A stretch of 64,000 nt of DNA from Actinomadura sp. WMMA1423. GTDB lineage: Bacteria > Actinomycetota > Actinomycetes > Streptosporangiales > Streptosporangiaceae. Position numbers and translations under genes: made by a program. The notes beneath the pieces are model-generated. The model searched no databases and was not told where the DNA came from. It saw only the letters and a list, made by a program, of their open reading frames with translations. This document shows positions 26,225 through 34,044 of the stretch, in pieces (position 1 is the first letter of the stretch; each line of letters opens with the position of its first letter). The stretch spans positions 1,488,001 through 1,552,000 of the forward strand of contig NZ_CP041244.1 of the NCBI RefSeq assembly GCF_006547145.1, written 5' to 3'.

Positions 26225-26712
26225 AGGCCGCCGCCCTCCGGTCCCACCGGTGTGCGGGCGGGTTCGGGCAGGGCGGCCAGGAGGTCGCGGAACTCCGAGG
26301 TCCCGGCGGCGCCGCCCGCGAACACCGCGTCGTACCCGGCGGCGAGCAGCTCGGCGACCTGCCCCGCGGTGTCGGCGCCCCGGGTGTCCAGCTGCCCGCC
26401 GATCACCACCGGCGTGGCGGCGAGCGCGTCCCGGGCGCGGAGCCGTTCGATCAGCCGCAGCCCGTCCCGCCCGCCGTGGCCGTTGACGCTGCTGATCACG
26501 ACCATCACCGGGGCGGTCCGCTCGCACGCCTCCACCAGTGTCTCCTCGGGGGTGCAGGGCCCGAGGTTGACCACCGTGTAGCCGAGCTCCTCGATGAGGA
26601 GCTGGAGGAAGACCAGGTTCCAGGTGTGCGCGTCGGAGGGCACGCTGCCGACCACGACGGTGCCGCGCGCCGCGGCGGGCCGCCCGGTGGCGTCCACCGG
26701 ACTCACGGTCAT
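26221..26712 (-). CDS. glmS: Glutamate mutase small, B12-binding subunit S, VinH-like
   Basis: 163-residue cobalamin-binding partner of the E subunit. Visible marks: D27-A-H29, whose His should be the lower cobalt ligand, in SDAHTWN; SVNGHGGRDG at 75-84; and a GG turn (VVIGGQLD) near 102-107. Most B12 proteins have DxHxxG; here the last position is Asn (DAHTWN), a variant discussed separately. The gene starts with ATG overlapping the stop of the decarboxylase gene (ATGA) and ends overlapping the glmE start (GTGA), so the two mutase subunits should be made in coupled amounts. This symbol is the mutase S subunit, not glucosamine-6-phosphate synthase. Confidence 0.93.
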   Translation of the reverse strand: MTVSPVDATGRPAAARGTVVVGSVPSDAHTWNLVFLQLLIEELGYTVVNLGPCTPEETLVEACERTAPVMVVISSVNGHGGRDGLRLIERLRARDALAATPVVIGGQLDTRGADTAGQVAELLAAGYDAVFAGGAAGTSEFRDLLAALPEPARTPVGPEGGGL

Positions 26713-27959
26713 CGCGGTCCCCCGGCGGGGACCGCGTCGCGGACGTCGGCGCGGCGGTGTTCGAGGCGGGTCACCGAGACGACCCGCCCGCCCCGGACGG
26801 CGACCTCCACCGGCGCCGGGCGTCCGAGGAAGGCCAGCAGGCTCGCGGTCAGCCCGTAGGCCCCGGCGTTCGGGATGACCACCGTGTCACCCGGGGCCAG
26901 GTCGGGCAGCTCGATCTCGCGGCCGAGGACGTCGCCGGGCGTGCACAGCGGCCCGACGAGGCTGCCCCGCCCGGTGGCCGGACCGGCGCCGTCCGGCCGC
27001 ACCGCGACCGGCAGCAGGCGGCCGAGCCCCGACATGCCGCCGAAGGCGTTGATGCCCACGTCCAGGATCACGTACCGGCGTCCCCGGCTGGACTTGACGC
27101 CGGTCACGCCGGCGACCAGCGCGCCGGCCGTGCCGACCAGGTGCCGCCCGGACTCGCAGGCGACGCGCGGGCGGCCGGCGCGCCAGCCGGGAAGGTGCGG
27201 GTCGAGCGCCGCCTCCAGTTCGCGGCGCAGGTTCGGGTAGCGGGGGCGCTCGCCGGGGACGGCGTAGGGGGCGGCGAACCCGCCGCCGATGTCCAGCAGG
27301 TCGAGTGGCAGACCGAGGTCGCGGCCGAGGGCGGCGGCGGTCTCGACGGTCTGCCGGAACTCGGCGATCAGGCTGTCCTCGTCCCGCGCGTTGCTCAGCG
27401 GGAAGAAGTGCAGGCCGGCCGGCTCGACGCCGTCCACCCGGCGCAGCTCGGGCATCAGGTCGGGCAGCGTCTCGGCGTCGAAGCCGAACTGGGAGGGGGT
27501 ACCGGTCATCCTGATGCCGGTGGTGGCGCCGCCCGGGGCTCCGTTGACCCGCAGCAGGCACCGGACCGGCGCGCCCTCCGCCCGCGCGGCGGCCCCGACG
27601 TTGCGGACGTCGTCCACCGAGTCCGTCGAGAACAGCCGGACGCCCGCAGCGATCGCGAGCCGCAGTTCCGCCATGGTCTTGCCGGGGCCGGTGTAGAGGC
27701 AGTCGGCGCCGGTGAAGCCGGCGTCGAGCGCGGCGGCGAGCTCTCCCGCCGAGCTGATCTCGGCGCGGCAGCGGCGCCCCGGTGCCGGCCGGGTCGCCCG
27801 GACGACGTCGGGGTGCGGGTTGGCCTTCAGCGCGTAGAAGAGCTCGACGCCCTCGGGCAGCGCGTCGAGCAGCCCGGCGGTGGCGGCGGCGACCTCGTCC
27901 AGGTCGTAGACGTACAGCGGGGTGCCGAAGCGTTCCGCCAGGTCCTGTTCGCGGGTCAC
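26709..27959 (-). CDS. PLP-dependent decarboxylase, VinO-like (fold type III)
   Basis: 416-residue enzyme of the diaminopimelate/ornithine decarboxylase family. K45 in FYALKANPHP should bind pyridoxal phosphate; DIGGGFAAPY is the glycine-rich phosphate loop; ESGRHLVG and GPLCTPGD are further family marks. In the vicenistatin pathway VinO decarboxylates ACP-bound 3-methylaspartate to 3-aminoisobutyryl-ACP. Placement between the adenylating enzyme and glutamate mutase argues for the same step here and against lysine biosynthesis. The start is GTG 27959 in a GTGA overlap with the upstream gene; a longer frame upstream is only the shadow of that gene. Alternative: a free amino-acid decarboxylase; less likely given the carrier-protein genes nearby. 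Confidence 0.9.
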   Translation of the reverse strand: MTREQDLAERFGTPLYVYDLDEVAAATAGLLDALPEGVELFYALKANPHPDVVRATRPAPGRRCRAEISSAGELAAALDAGFTGADCLYTGPGKTMAELRLAIAAGVRLFSTDSVDDVRNVGAAARAEGAPVRCLLRVNGAPGGATTGIRMTGTPSQFGFDAETLPDLMPELRRVDGVEPAGLHFFPLSNARDEDSLIAEFRQTVETAAALGRDLGLPLDLLDIGGGFAAPYAVPGERPRYPNLRRELEAALDPHLPGWRAGRPRVACESGRHLVGTAGALVAGVTGVKSSRGRRYVILDVGINAFGGMSGLGRLLPVAVRPDGAGPATGRGSLVGPLCTPGDVLGREIELPDLAPGDTVVIPNAGAYGLTASLLAFLGRPAPVEVAVRGGRVVSVTRLEHRRADVRDAVPAGGPR

Positions 27960-29485
27960 CGCGCCTCCCCCACCAGCAGCCGGGCGAGCACGTCGCGCGA
28001 GTTCTTGCCGTGGGCGGTGAGCGGGATGTCGGGGAGCACCCGGCAGGTCGCCGGCACCTTGGCGGGCTCCAGCCTGCGGGCCAGCTCGCGCAGCACCACG
28101 CCCGCCTCGACCTCGCCGGCCACGAAGACGGCCAGGTCGCGGCCGCCGTCCGGGGGCAGGACGGCGGCGGCGCGGACGCCGGGGACGTCCATCGCCGCGG
28201 CTTCGATCTCCAGGGTGCTCATGCGGATGCCCTTGCGCTTGAACATGTCGTCGCGGCGGCCCGCGAAGTACAGGTAGCCCTCGCCGTCGAACCAGCCGTA
28301 GTCGCCGGTGTGCAGGCGGCGCCCGCCGGTCTCGGGGTCGGTGCGGAAGGTCCGGGCGGTCAGCTCGGGCGAGCGCCAGTACCCGGCCATGACGTGCGGC
28401 CCGGCCGCGGTGATCTCGCCGACCTCGCCGGGCGGGAGCGGCTCGCCGTCCGGGCCGAGGATCCGCACGGCGGTGCCCGGCAGCGGCAGGCCCACCGAGC
28501 CCGGGCGCTCGCCGTCCTGCTCGGGCGGCATGATCGAGATGCGCTTGCACTCGGTCTGCCCGAACTGGCGGACCACCCGCGCACCGGGGAACGCCTCGCG
28601 CAGCCCCTCGATCGTCGCGTCCGGCAGCGCGGCGCCGGTGTTGGTGAACATCCGCACCGGGGGCAGCGGGCCCGCCTCCCGCCGCGCCATGGTGACGATC
28701 ATCGAGGCGAAGGACGGGACGATCGGGACGACGGTCGTGCCGGTCTCCCGCATCCGGCGCAGCATCACCAGGTCGGACACCTCGCCCGCAAGGACGAGTT
28801 CGCTGCGGCCGAGGCAGGCCAGCAGCACCTTGTACAGCCCGTAGTCCCACGAGATCGGGAACCGGCAGTACACCACGTCGTCCGGCCGGTAGCGCAGCAC
28901 CTCCTGGATGGCGCGGCCGGCGAACACCACGGGCGCGTGCGGGCACATCACCGCCTTGGGGACGGAGGTGCTGCCCGAGGTGTAGACCAGGACCGCGAGC
29001 GCCTCCGGGTCGATGCCGGGCCCGGCGAACGGGTCCGCGCCGCGCTCGGCCTCCACCTCGGCCCAGACGGCGTCAGCGTCGTACACCGGGACGGCCGTCA
29101 GGTCCCGCAGCCGCGGCAGCTCCGCGCCCGGGGCCAGGACGAGCGCGGGCTCGGCGTCGGCCAGCACCGACTTCAGGTGGAACTCCCTCATCGCGGGGTT
29201 GAGCGGGACGAAGACGGCGCCGCTCCGCGACGTCCCGTAGAGCATGGCGACCAGCTCCGGCCGGTTGGGCAGCCGGGTCACCACCCGGTCCCCCGGCGCG
29301 ACGCCGCGGGCGCGCAGCCACCGGGCGAAGGCGTGGCTGCGGTCGGCGAGCCGCCGGAAGCTCCACGCCCGCCCTTCGTGCCTGACGGCCGTCGCGTCCT
29401 CCGCCTCGCGGGCGGCCTCGTCCAGCAGCTCGTGCACGAGGCCCGCCTCCCGCGGCGGTCCCCCCGCCCTGTTCGCAGTCCGCAC
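27956..29485 (-). CDS. Adenylating enzyme for the beta-amino acid starter, VinN-like
   Basis: 509-residue ATP-dependent acyl/aminoacyl-ACP ligase. Core motifs: YTSGSTSVPKAV (A3, phosphate loop), FGQTECKRIS (A5), TGDYGWF (A7), DDMFKRKG, and a C-terminal Lys in LTAHGKNSRD (A10). By position in the starter block it should activate 3-methylaspartate and load it on the free ACP, as VinN does. No carrier domain is fused, so a separate ACP is needed; the one at 32765-33013 fits. Two in-frame GTG starts exist: 29485 has a strong GGGAGG site just upstream, 29512 has a poorer one, so 29485 is chosen. The gene ends in a GTGA overlap with the decarboxylase gene. Confidence 0.88.
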   Translation of the reverse strand: MRTANRAGGPPREAGLVHELLDEAAREAEDATAVRHEGRAWSFRRLADRSHAFARWLRARGVAPGDRVVTRLPNRPELVAMLYGTSRSGAVFVPLNPAMREFHLKSVLADAEPALVLAPGAELPRLRDLTAVPVYDADAVWAEVEAERGADPFAGPGIDPEALAVLVYTSGSTSVPKAVMCPHAPVVFAGRAIQEVLRYRPDDVVYCRFPISWDYGLYKVLLACLGRSELVLAGEVSDLVMLRRMRETGTTVVPIVPSFASMIVTMARREAGPLPPVRMFTNTGAALPDATIEGLREAFPGARVVRQFGQTECKRISIMPPEQDGERPGSVGLPLPGTAVRILGPDGEPLPPGEVGEITAAGPHVMAGYWRSPELTARTFRTDPETGGRRLHTGDYGWFDGEGYLYFAGRRDDMFKRKGIRMSTLEIEAAAMDVPGVRAAAVLPPDGGRDLAVFVAGEVEAGVVLRELARRLEPAKVPATCRVLPDIPLTAHGKNSRDVLARLLVGEAR

Positions 29486-29521
29486 TGCCCCTCCCTCTCG
29501 GCGCCCGCCCACTGCCGGCGC

Positions 29522-29785
29522 CTACTCCCCCGCGGGCTCCACGACCGACAGCGCGCCCGCCGGGCAGCCGTCCACCGCCCGGAGCACCGCCCGGCGGCGC
29601 TCCCGGCCGGGGCGGGGGTCGCGCAGCAGGACGAAGCCGTCGGTCAGGTCCTGGTCGAACACGGCGGGCTCGGTGAGGACGCAGGAGCCCGAGGCGATGC
29701 AGCGGCTCCGGTCGGCCCGAACGAGGTACCCGCCCTCCCCGGCCTTCTCCGCGGCCTCGTCCGCCGTCTCGGTCCGTTCGGTCAT
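29522..29785 (-). CDS. [3Fe-4S] ferredoxin
   Basis: 87-residue electron carrier. Only three cysteines are present, C29 and C35 (RCIASGSC) and C74 (GCPAGAL), the pattern of the 3Fe-4S ferredoxins that feed actinobacterial P450s. It starts 10 bases after the P450 gene, with GGTGAGGGG before the ATG, so the two should be co-translated and work together. No reductase gene is in the window; a housekeeping one would be needed. Confidence 0.9.
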   Translation of the reverse strand: MTERTETADEAAEKAGEGGYLVRADRSRCIASGSCVLTEPAVFDQDLTDGFVLLRDPRPGRERRRAVLRAVDGCPAGALSVVEPAGE

Positions 29786-29795
29786 CGGGCGCCCC

Positions 29796-31028
29796 TCACC
29801 AGGTGACCATCAGCTCGCGGAGGCCGTGGATGAGGGACTCGGTCTTCATCGGCACCTCCTCCAGCGGCACCGCGAGGCGCAGGCCGGGGATCCGGTCGAA
29901 CAGCGTGGTGAACACGATCTCCAGCTCCATCCGCACCAGCGACTGGCCGGAGCACTGGTGGATGCCGTGCCCGAACGCGACGTGCTTGGCGGCCTCGCGG
30001 CGGATGTCGAAGCGGCCCGGGTCGGCGAACACCGAGGGGTCGTGGTCGGCGGCGGCCATCGAGGCGATGACGCCCTCGCCCTTGCGGATGACGATGCCGT
30101 CGAGCTCGATGTCCTCGGTCGCCACCCGGGAGGTGCCGAAGTCGGAGATGCTGAACAGCCGCAGCGCCTCGTCCACCGCCCGCGCGGCGAGCGCGCGGTC
30201 CTCCCGCACGAGGGCGAGCTGGTCGGGGTTCGCCAGCAGCGCCAGCACGCCGAGGGAGATCATGTTCGCGGTCGTCTCGTGGCCGCCGGCGATGAGCGCG
30301 CGGACCAGGATGCCGATGTCGCCGCGCTCGACGCCGAAGGCGGGCTCGCGGTTGCGCATGAGCAGATGGCTGATCAGGTCGTCGCCGGGCTCCTTCTCGC
30401 GCGCGTCGAGCAGCCGGTCGATGTAGGCGGCCATCTCCATCTCGCGGGCGAGGATCGCGTCCTGGTCGGTGTTCTTGCCGATGATCCCGGCGGTGTACTC
30501 GTGGAAGAAGTGCCGGTCCTCGAAGGGGATGCCGAGCAGCTCGCAGATGGCCTGCGACGGGATCGGCAGCGCCAGCTCGGCCACCAGGTCCACCGGGCCG
30601 CCGTGCTCGAGGATCGCCGAGATCCGCTCGTCGGTGATCTCCTGGGTCCGGGCGCGCATCGCCTCGACCCTGCGCACGGTGAACTCGGGCATCAGGAGGC
30701 GGCGCTGCACCGTGTGCTGGGGCGGGTCCAGGTGGAACAGGGCGCGCGGCACCGACCTGAGGATCTCGATCGGCACCGGGATCATCAGCGGATAGCCGTC
30801 GGCGGTGATGTCGGCGCTCATTCTCGGGTCGGCGAGGACGGCGCGCACGTGCTCGTATTTCGTGAGCAGCCAGACGGTGCGGCCGTTCTGCGTGAGAGTG
30901 ACCTTTGAAATGGGCTCGGTCTCCCGCAGCCGCGCGTATTCCTCGGGCGGAGAGAAGGGGCACTTGCGGGCCATCGGAAAAGCCGGATGCCCGGTGCTCG
31001 CGGATTCGACGTCGGCCGTTTCGGTCAT
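29796..31028 (-). CDS. Cytochrome P450
   Basis: 410-residue soluble bacterial P450 that probably hydroxylates or epoxidises the macrolactam. Motifs: oxygen-activation helix AGGHETTA, E-x-x-R in EALRLF, and heme-binding FGHGIHQCSG with Cys359; the residue after Cys is Ser where Leu is usual. The start is ATG 31028, with GAGGAAG 9 bases upstream; an in-frame ATG at 31088 would lie upstream of the promoter -10 and is not used. It is the first gene of the row P450, ferredoxin, VinN-like, VinO-like, glmS, glmE, so a late tailoring enzyme is co-expressed with starter-making genes. The substrate cannot be read from the sequence. Confidence 0.93.
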   Translation of the reverse strand: MTETADVESASTGHPAFPMARKCPFSPPEEYARLRETEPISKVTLTQNGRTVWLLTKYEHVRAVLADPRMSADITADGYPLMIPVPIEILRSVPRALFHLDPPQHTVQRRLLMPEFTVRRVEAMRARTQEITDERISAILEHGGPVDLVAELALPIPSQAICELLGIPFEDRHFFHEYTAGIIGKNTDQDAILAREMEMAAYIDRLLDAREKEPGDDLISHLLMRNREPAFGVERGDIGILVRALIAGGHETTANMISLGVLALLANPDQLALVREDRALAARAVDEALRLFSISDFGTSRVATEDIELDGIVIRKGEGVIASMAAADHDPSVFADPGRFDIRREAAKHVAFGHGIHQCSGQSLVRMELEIVFTTLFDRIPGLRLAVPLEEVPMKTESLIHGLRELMVTW

Positions 31029-31057
31029 TGGAGCTTCCTCTCGGATACTGCTTCCGC

Positions 31058-31104
31058 AGGCTAGGTCTCGGCGCCCTCGCCCGGGCACCCCTAACCGACC
31101 CCTA
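31058..31104 (-). promoter_or_regulatory. Repeat-type promoter of the P450/starter operon
   Basis: Minus strand: TAGGGGT at 31098-31104 and again at 31087-31093, 11 bases apart, then 23 bases, then TAGCCT (31058-31063) as a -10-like hexamer, and the ATG 29 bases further at 31028. The outer TAG is the stop codon of the VinM-like gene. Same plan as the sites before PKS-B, the acyltransferase and the ACP. Confidence 0.6.
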
Positions 31105-32649
31105 GAGGACGGCGCGGCGCGCGAGTTCCCGCCGGTCGATCTTGCGGTTGCCGTTCAGCGGGAAGGCGCCGGTGTGCCGGAACGCGCGGGGCACCATGCC
31201 GTGCGGGAGGGTGCGGCGGAGGAAGGCCGCCAGTTCCGCCGGCGGGGTGGGGGTCCCGGTGTAGAACGCGAGGATCTCGGTGGCGCCGTGCGCCCGGCGG
31301 GCGACGGCCACGGCGTCCTCGACCGCGGGGTGGGCGCGCAGCGCGTGCTCCACCTCGCTCGGCTCGACGCGCCAGCCCTGGACCTGGATCTGGGAGTCCC
31401 CCCGGCCGAGGTAGGCCAGCTCGCCGCCGGGCAGCCGGCGGACCCGGTCGCCGGTCCGGTACCACAGCCGACCGCCCCGCCGCAGGAAGCGGCCCTCGCC
31501 GTCCGCGGGGTCGAGGTATCCGGGCGTCATCTGCGGGCCGGTGACGCACAGCTCGCCCTCATCGACCGCGTCCCGCCCGTCGTCGCCGGCCAGCAGGTGG
31601 TCGTGGCCCTCGTGGACCGCGCCGATGGGGACCAGCCCGTTCACCGCGGCGTCCGGCGACGTCCGAGGGTCGAAGCGGTGGCCGCTGATGGTGACGGTCA
31701 GCTCGGTGGGCCCGTATAGGTTCTCCACGGTGCTCTCGGGCGCGGCGGCCAGCCAGTCCGCCGCGTCGGCGCAGCGCAGCGCCTCTCCGGCGAACAGGCT
31801 CCAGCGCAGGCCCGGCATCGAGGCCTCGCGCAGGGCACCGGTGCGGCGGACCAGCGCGATCGCGCTCGGGGTGGAGAACCACACCGTCAGGCCGTGCTCG
31901 GCGGCGAATCCGGGCAGGTCGCGGTAGGCGTGCGGCGGCACGGCCCGGACCGTCGCGCCCGCGCCCCAGGCGCAGAAGAGGTCGAAGATCGCGCAGTCGA
32001 AGCTCAGGTCGAACGTCTGCGAGAACACGTCGTCGGGCGCGAAGTCGTACCGGCCGTCCAGCACCCCGAAGTAGTGGCGGGTCGCGCCGTGGCTGATCCG
32101 GACCCCCTTGGGGCGGCCCGTGGAGCCGGAGGTGAACAGCACGTAGGCGACGTCGTCCGGGCCGACCGGCCGGGGCTCGGCGAGCGCGTCGCGGTCGCGG
32201 ACCGCCATCCGGTCCAGCGGAGCGGGCGGAGTGGCGTCCGGGGCCCCCTCCGGCAGGAGGACGGGCAGGTCGAACCCTTCCCGCGCGAGGGGCTCCAGCG
32301 CCGCCGCGCCGATCCCGTCGGCCAGGACCGCCGACACGCCGGCGGCTCGGACCATGGCCATCGTGCGGGCGGGCGGGAAGCCCGGGTGCAGTGGCACCAG
32401 CGCCGCACCCGTGTAGAGGCCCGCCAGGACCGCGACGTAGGCGTCCAGGCTCTTGCCGGCGAGGACGCCGACGGCCTTCGGGACGCCGCCGTGGCGGGCC
32501 AGCAGCGCACCGGCGCGCCTGAGGGCCAGTTCGTGGACCGAGGCGTAGTCGAGGCTTCGGGGCCCCACGGAGACCGCCGTTCTTCCCGGGGACCGTCCAA
32601 GGCCGCGAAGAAAGCGCGCGTGAAGCGCCGGATCTGTCTTGTCGTCCAT
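31102..32649 (-). CDS. Amino acid adenylating enzyme, VinM-like (amine-capping)
   Basis: 515-residue stand-alone adenylation enzyme related to DltA and NRPS A domains. Motifs: FTSGSTGRPKGV (A3), FDLSFDCAIFDLF (A4; its Asp should bind the alpha-amino group), YGPTELT (A5), YRTGDRVRR (A7), GNRKIDRREL with the A10 Lys. In vicenistatin biosynthesis VinM adds L-alanine to the amine of the ACP-bound starter, protecting it from early cyclisation; the same role is inferred, with the exact amino acid unproven. ATG 32649 has GGGAA about 9 bases upstream. The start lies 115 bases from the divergent ACP gene. No copy of the shared repeat points this way, so it may be read from the acyltransferase promoter. 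Confidence 0.87.
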   Translation of the reverse strand: MDDKTDPALHARFLRGLGRSPGRTAVSVGPRSLDYASVHELALRRAGALLARHGGVPKAVGVLAGKSLDAYVAVLAGLYTGAALVPLHPGFPPARTMAMVRAAGVSAVLADGIGAAALEPLAREGFDLPVLLPEGAPDATPPAPLDRMAVRDRDALAEPRPVGPDDVAYVLFTSGSTGRPKGVRISHGATRHYFGVLDGRYDFAPDDVFSQTFDLSFDCAIFDLFCAWGAGATVRAVPPHAYRDLPGFAAEHGLTVWFSTPSAIALVRRTGALREASMPGLRWSLFAGEALRCADAADWLAAAPESTVENLYGPTELTVTISGHRFDPRTSPDAAVNGLVPIGAVHEGHDHLLAGDDGRDAVDEGELCVTGPQMTPGYLDPADGEGRFLRRGGRLWYRTGDRVRRLPGGELAYLGRGDSQIQVQGWRVEPSEVEHALRAHPAVEDAVAVARRAHGATEILAFYTGTPTPPAELAAFLRRTLPHGMVPRAFRHTGAFPLNGNRKIDRRELARRAVL

Positions 32650-32667
32650 CCTTGAGTTCCCTGGGAC

Positions 32668-32713
32668 TAGGGGTCGGTGAAGGGTTGCCCCGGGAACCGT
32701 CCTGGGATGGGCT
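32668..32713 (+). promoter_or_regulatory. Repeat-type promoter of the free-standing ACP gene
   Basis: Plus strand: TAGGGGT (32668-32674) and a weaker copy GAAGGGT (32679-32685), 11 bases apart, then 22 bases, then TGGGCT (32708-32713) as a -10-like hexamer. The GTG of the ACP gene follows 51 bases later. It lies in the 115-base gap between two divergent starts. It is the only one of the four sites with an imperfect inner copy and with no stop codon in the outer copy. Confidence 0.5.
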
Positions 32714-32764
32714 TGTCACCGACGGACAGGCCCGGGGGGCTTAGCGAAAGGTTCGGTATTCGCC

Positions 32765-33013
32765 GTGTGGGACAATAGGTTCGAGGAACTTCTGCGCCGC
32801 CAGCTTCCTTTTCTGGCTCCCGAGGAATCGCTCGCCCCGGACGCCGCGCTGGGCGATCTCGGGCTCGACTCGCTGGGCACCGTCGAGCTTCTCGCGTCTC
32901 TGGAGAGCGCCTACGGGGTGCGTTTCGTCGACGATTCGCTGAGGCCCGAGACCTTCGCCTCCGCCGGGGTGCTGTGGCGGACGCTCACCGGGGTGGTCGC
33001 GGAGACCGCCTGA
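32765..33013 (+). CDS. Free-standing acyl carrier protein, VinL-like
   Basis: 82-residue carrier protein with Ser36 in LGLDSLG as phosphopantetheine site and the expected helix pattern around it. It should carry 3-methylaspartate, then 3-amino-2-methylpropionate, then the capped dipeptidyl starter, serving four enzymes encoded next to it. It is the only plus-strand gene in 64 kb. The start is GTG 32765, with GAAAGG about 13 bases upstream; there is no ATG start nearby. Its last 103 bases overlap the 3' end of the acyltransferase gene read on the other strand. Base composition is less extreme than in its neighbours (for example CTTCCTTTTCTGGCT). Confidence 0.88.
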   Translation: MWDNRFEELLRRQLPFLAPEESLAPDAALGDLGLDSLGTVELLASLESAYGVRFVDDSLRPETFASAGVLWRTLTGVVAETA

Positions 33014-34020
33014 CCCGCCGAGGGCACCGCCCCGCGGGCGGCGCCGGTCCCGGCGCCGGCCGTCCGGGCGGTCCCGCGCCCGCGGGGCCGCGTCAGCGCC
33101 TTCGGGTCCACCGGCACCACCCGGAACGCGTCGGTCGTGCACCGGACCCGGCCGAAGAGCGCGTCGGGCCCGGCGACGTAGAGCGTCCCGACGCCCCTGG
33201 CCTTGAGCGCCGCCACCACGGCGGGCCACCGGACGGTGCGGACGAACCCGTCGAGCAGCATCGCGCGGACGCCCTCTGCCGTCCGGACCGTCCGGCCGTC
33301 CTGGTCGGCGATGACGGGGAGCAGGGGGTCGGTGAAGCTCAGCTCGGCGAAGACCTCCCGCTCCACCTCGTCCCGCAGGGGTCCGAGCACCGTGGTGTGC
33401 ATGGGCGGCCGCATCGCGTAGAGCGGCAGGCCGCCCGCCGCGCGGACGCGCCCGCACAGCCACGGCAGGTCCCGCTCCCGCACCGTCACCATGTGGAAGT
33501 CGTCGTCCACCTGGCAGGAGGTCTCGTGCCAGCCGCCGCGTCCGCCGAGTTCGGCGAGGATCCCGGCGAAGACGCCGGCGGGGGTCCGGGCGAACGAGTG
33601 CGTCACCACGTCGGGGCACTCGCGCGCGGCGTACTCCTCCAGCAGCCGCGCCCAGCGCAGGGTCATCGTGACGGCGTCGGCGAACCCGAGCGCGCCCGAG
33701 GCGACCGCGGCGGCCTTGCCCCCGAAGCTTGGCCCGGCGCAGACGACCGGGTCCGCGCCGAGCTCGGTCCGCGCCCGGTCCGCCGCCGCGAGGCAGTTCA
33801 CCAGGAAGGCGACCTGGGCGTACTCGGAGTAGTCGCCGGGGGTGTCGCGGAACCCGTCGACCAGCGAGCGGCCGAGCACCGCGTCGGCCTCCGCCACGAG
33901 CCTGCGGGCGGACCGGTCGAGCACCATGAACCTGCCGACGTCCGCGAACGGCACGGGCCCCATGCCCGGGAAGACGATCGCGCTCGTGTCCTGCTGGCCG
34001 GTCTCCATCCGTCGCCCCAT
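32911..34020 (-). CDS. Discrete acyltransferase, VinK-like (starter transfer to PKS loading ACP)
   Basis: 369-residue malonyl-transferase-like protein. The nucleophile is Ser98 in GPSFGG; Pro replaces the His of the usual GHSxG motif, arguing against a plain malonyl transferase. A His in PPMHTTVLGP matches the second catalytic residue. VinK of vicenistatin moves the dipeptidyl starter from VinL to the loading ACP; the bare loading ACP of PKS-B needs such an enzyme. The start is ATG 34020, with GAGGAG 7 bases upstream. Family similarity seems to end near residue 310 (VVPVDPKALTRPRGRG); the last 50-60 residues are low-complexity, and their final part is antisense to the ACP gene. The first in-frame stop is at 32911. 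Confidence 0.85.
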   Translation of the reverse strand: MGRRMETGQQDTSAIVFPGMGPVPFADVGRFMVLDRSARRLVAEADAVLGRSLVDGFRDTPGDYSEYAQVAFLVNCLAAADRARTELGADPVVCAGPSFGGKAAAVASGALGFADAVTMTLRWARLLEEYAARECPDVVTHSFARTPAGVFAGILAELGGRGGWHETSCQVDDDFHMVTVRERDLPWLCGRVRAAGGLPLYAMRPPMHTTVLGPLRDEVEREVFAELSFTDPLLPVIADQDGRTVRTAEGVRAMLLDGFVRTVRWPAVVAALKARGVGTLYVAGPDALFGRVRCTTDAFRVVPVDPKALTRPRGRGTARTAGAGTGAARGAVPSAGQAVSATTPVSVRHSTPAEAKVSGLSESSTKRTP

Positions 34021-34044
34021 CCGTCGGCTCCTCGGACGAGCCCA

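Noticed and set aside
31029..31088. Longer P450 N-terminus starting at 31088
   Set aside because: It would start within the repeat-promoter region upstream of the -10; ATG 31028 has a strong ribosome site.
33040..33057. Perfect inverted repeat GGCGCC-GGTCCC-GGCGCC after the ACP stop, as a terminator
   Set aside because: No T-run follows and it lies in the acyltransferase coding sequence; such GC palindromes are common in this DNA. It could still slow polymerase, but I cannot support a terminator call.
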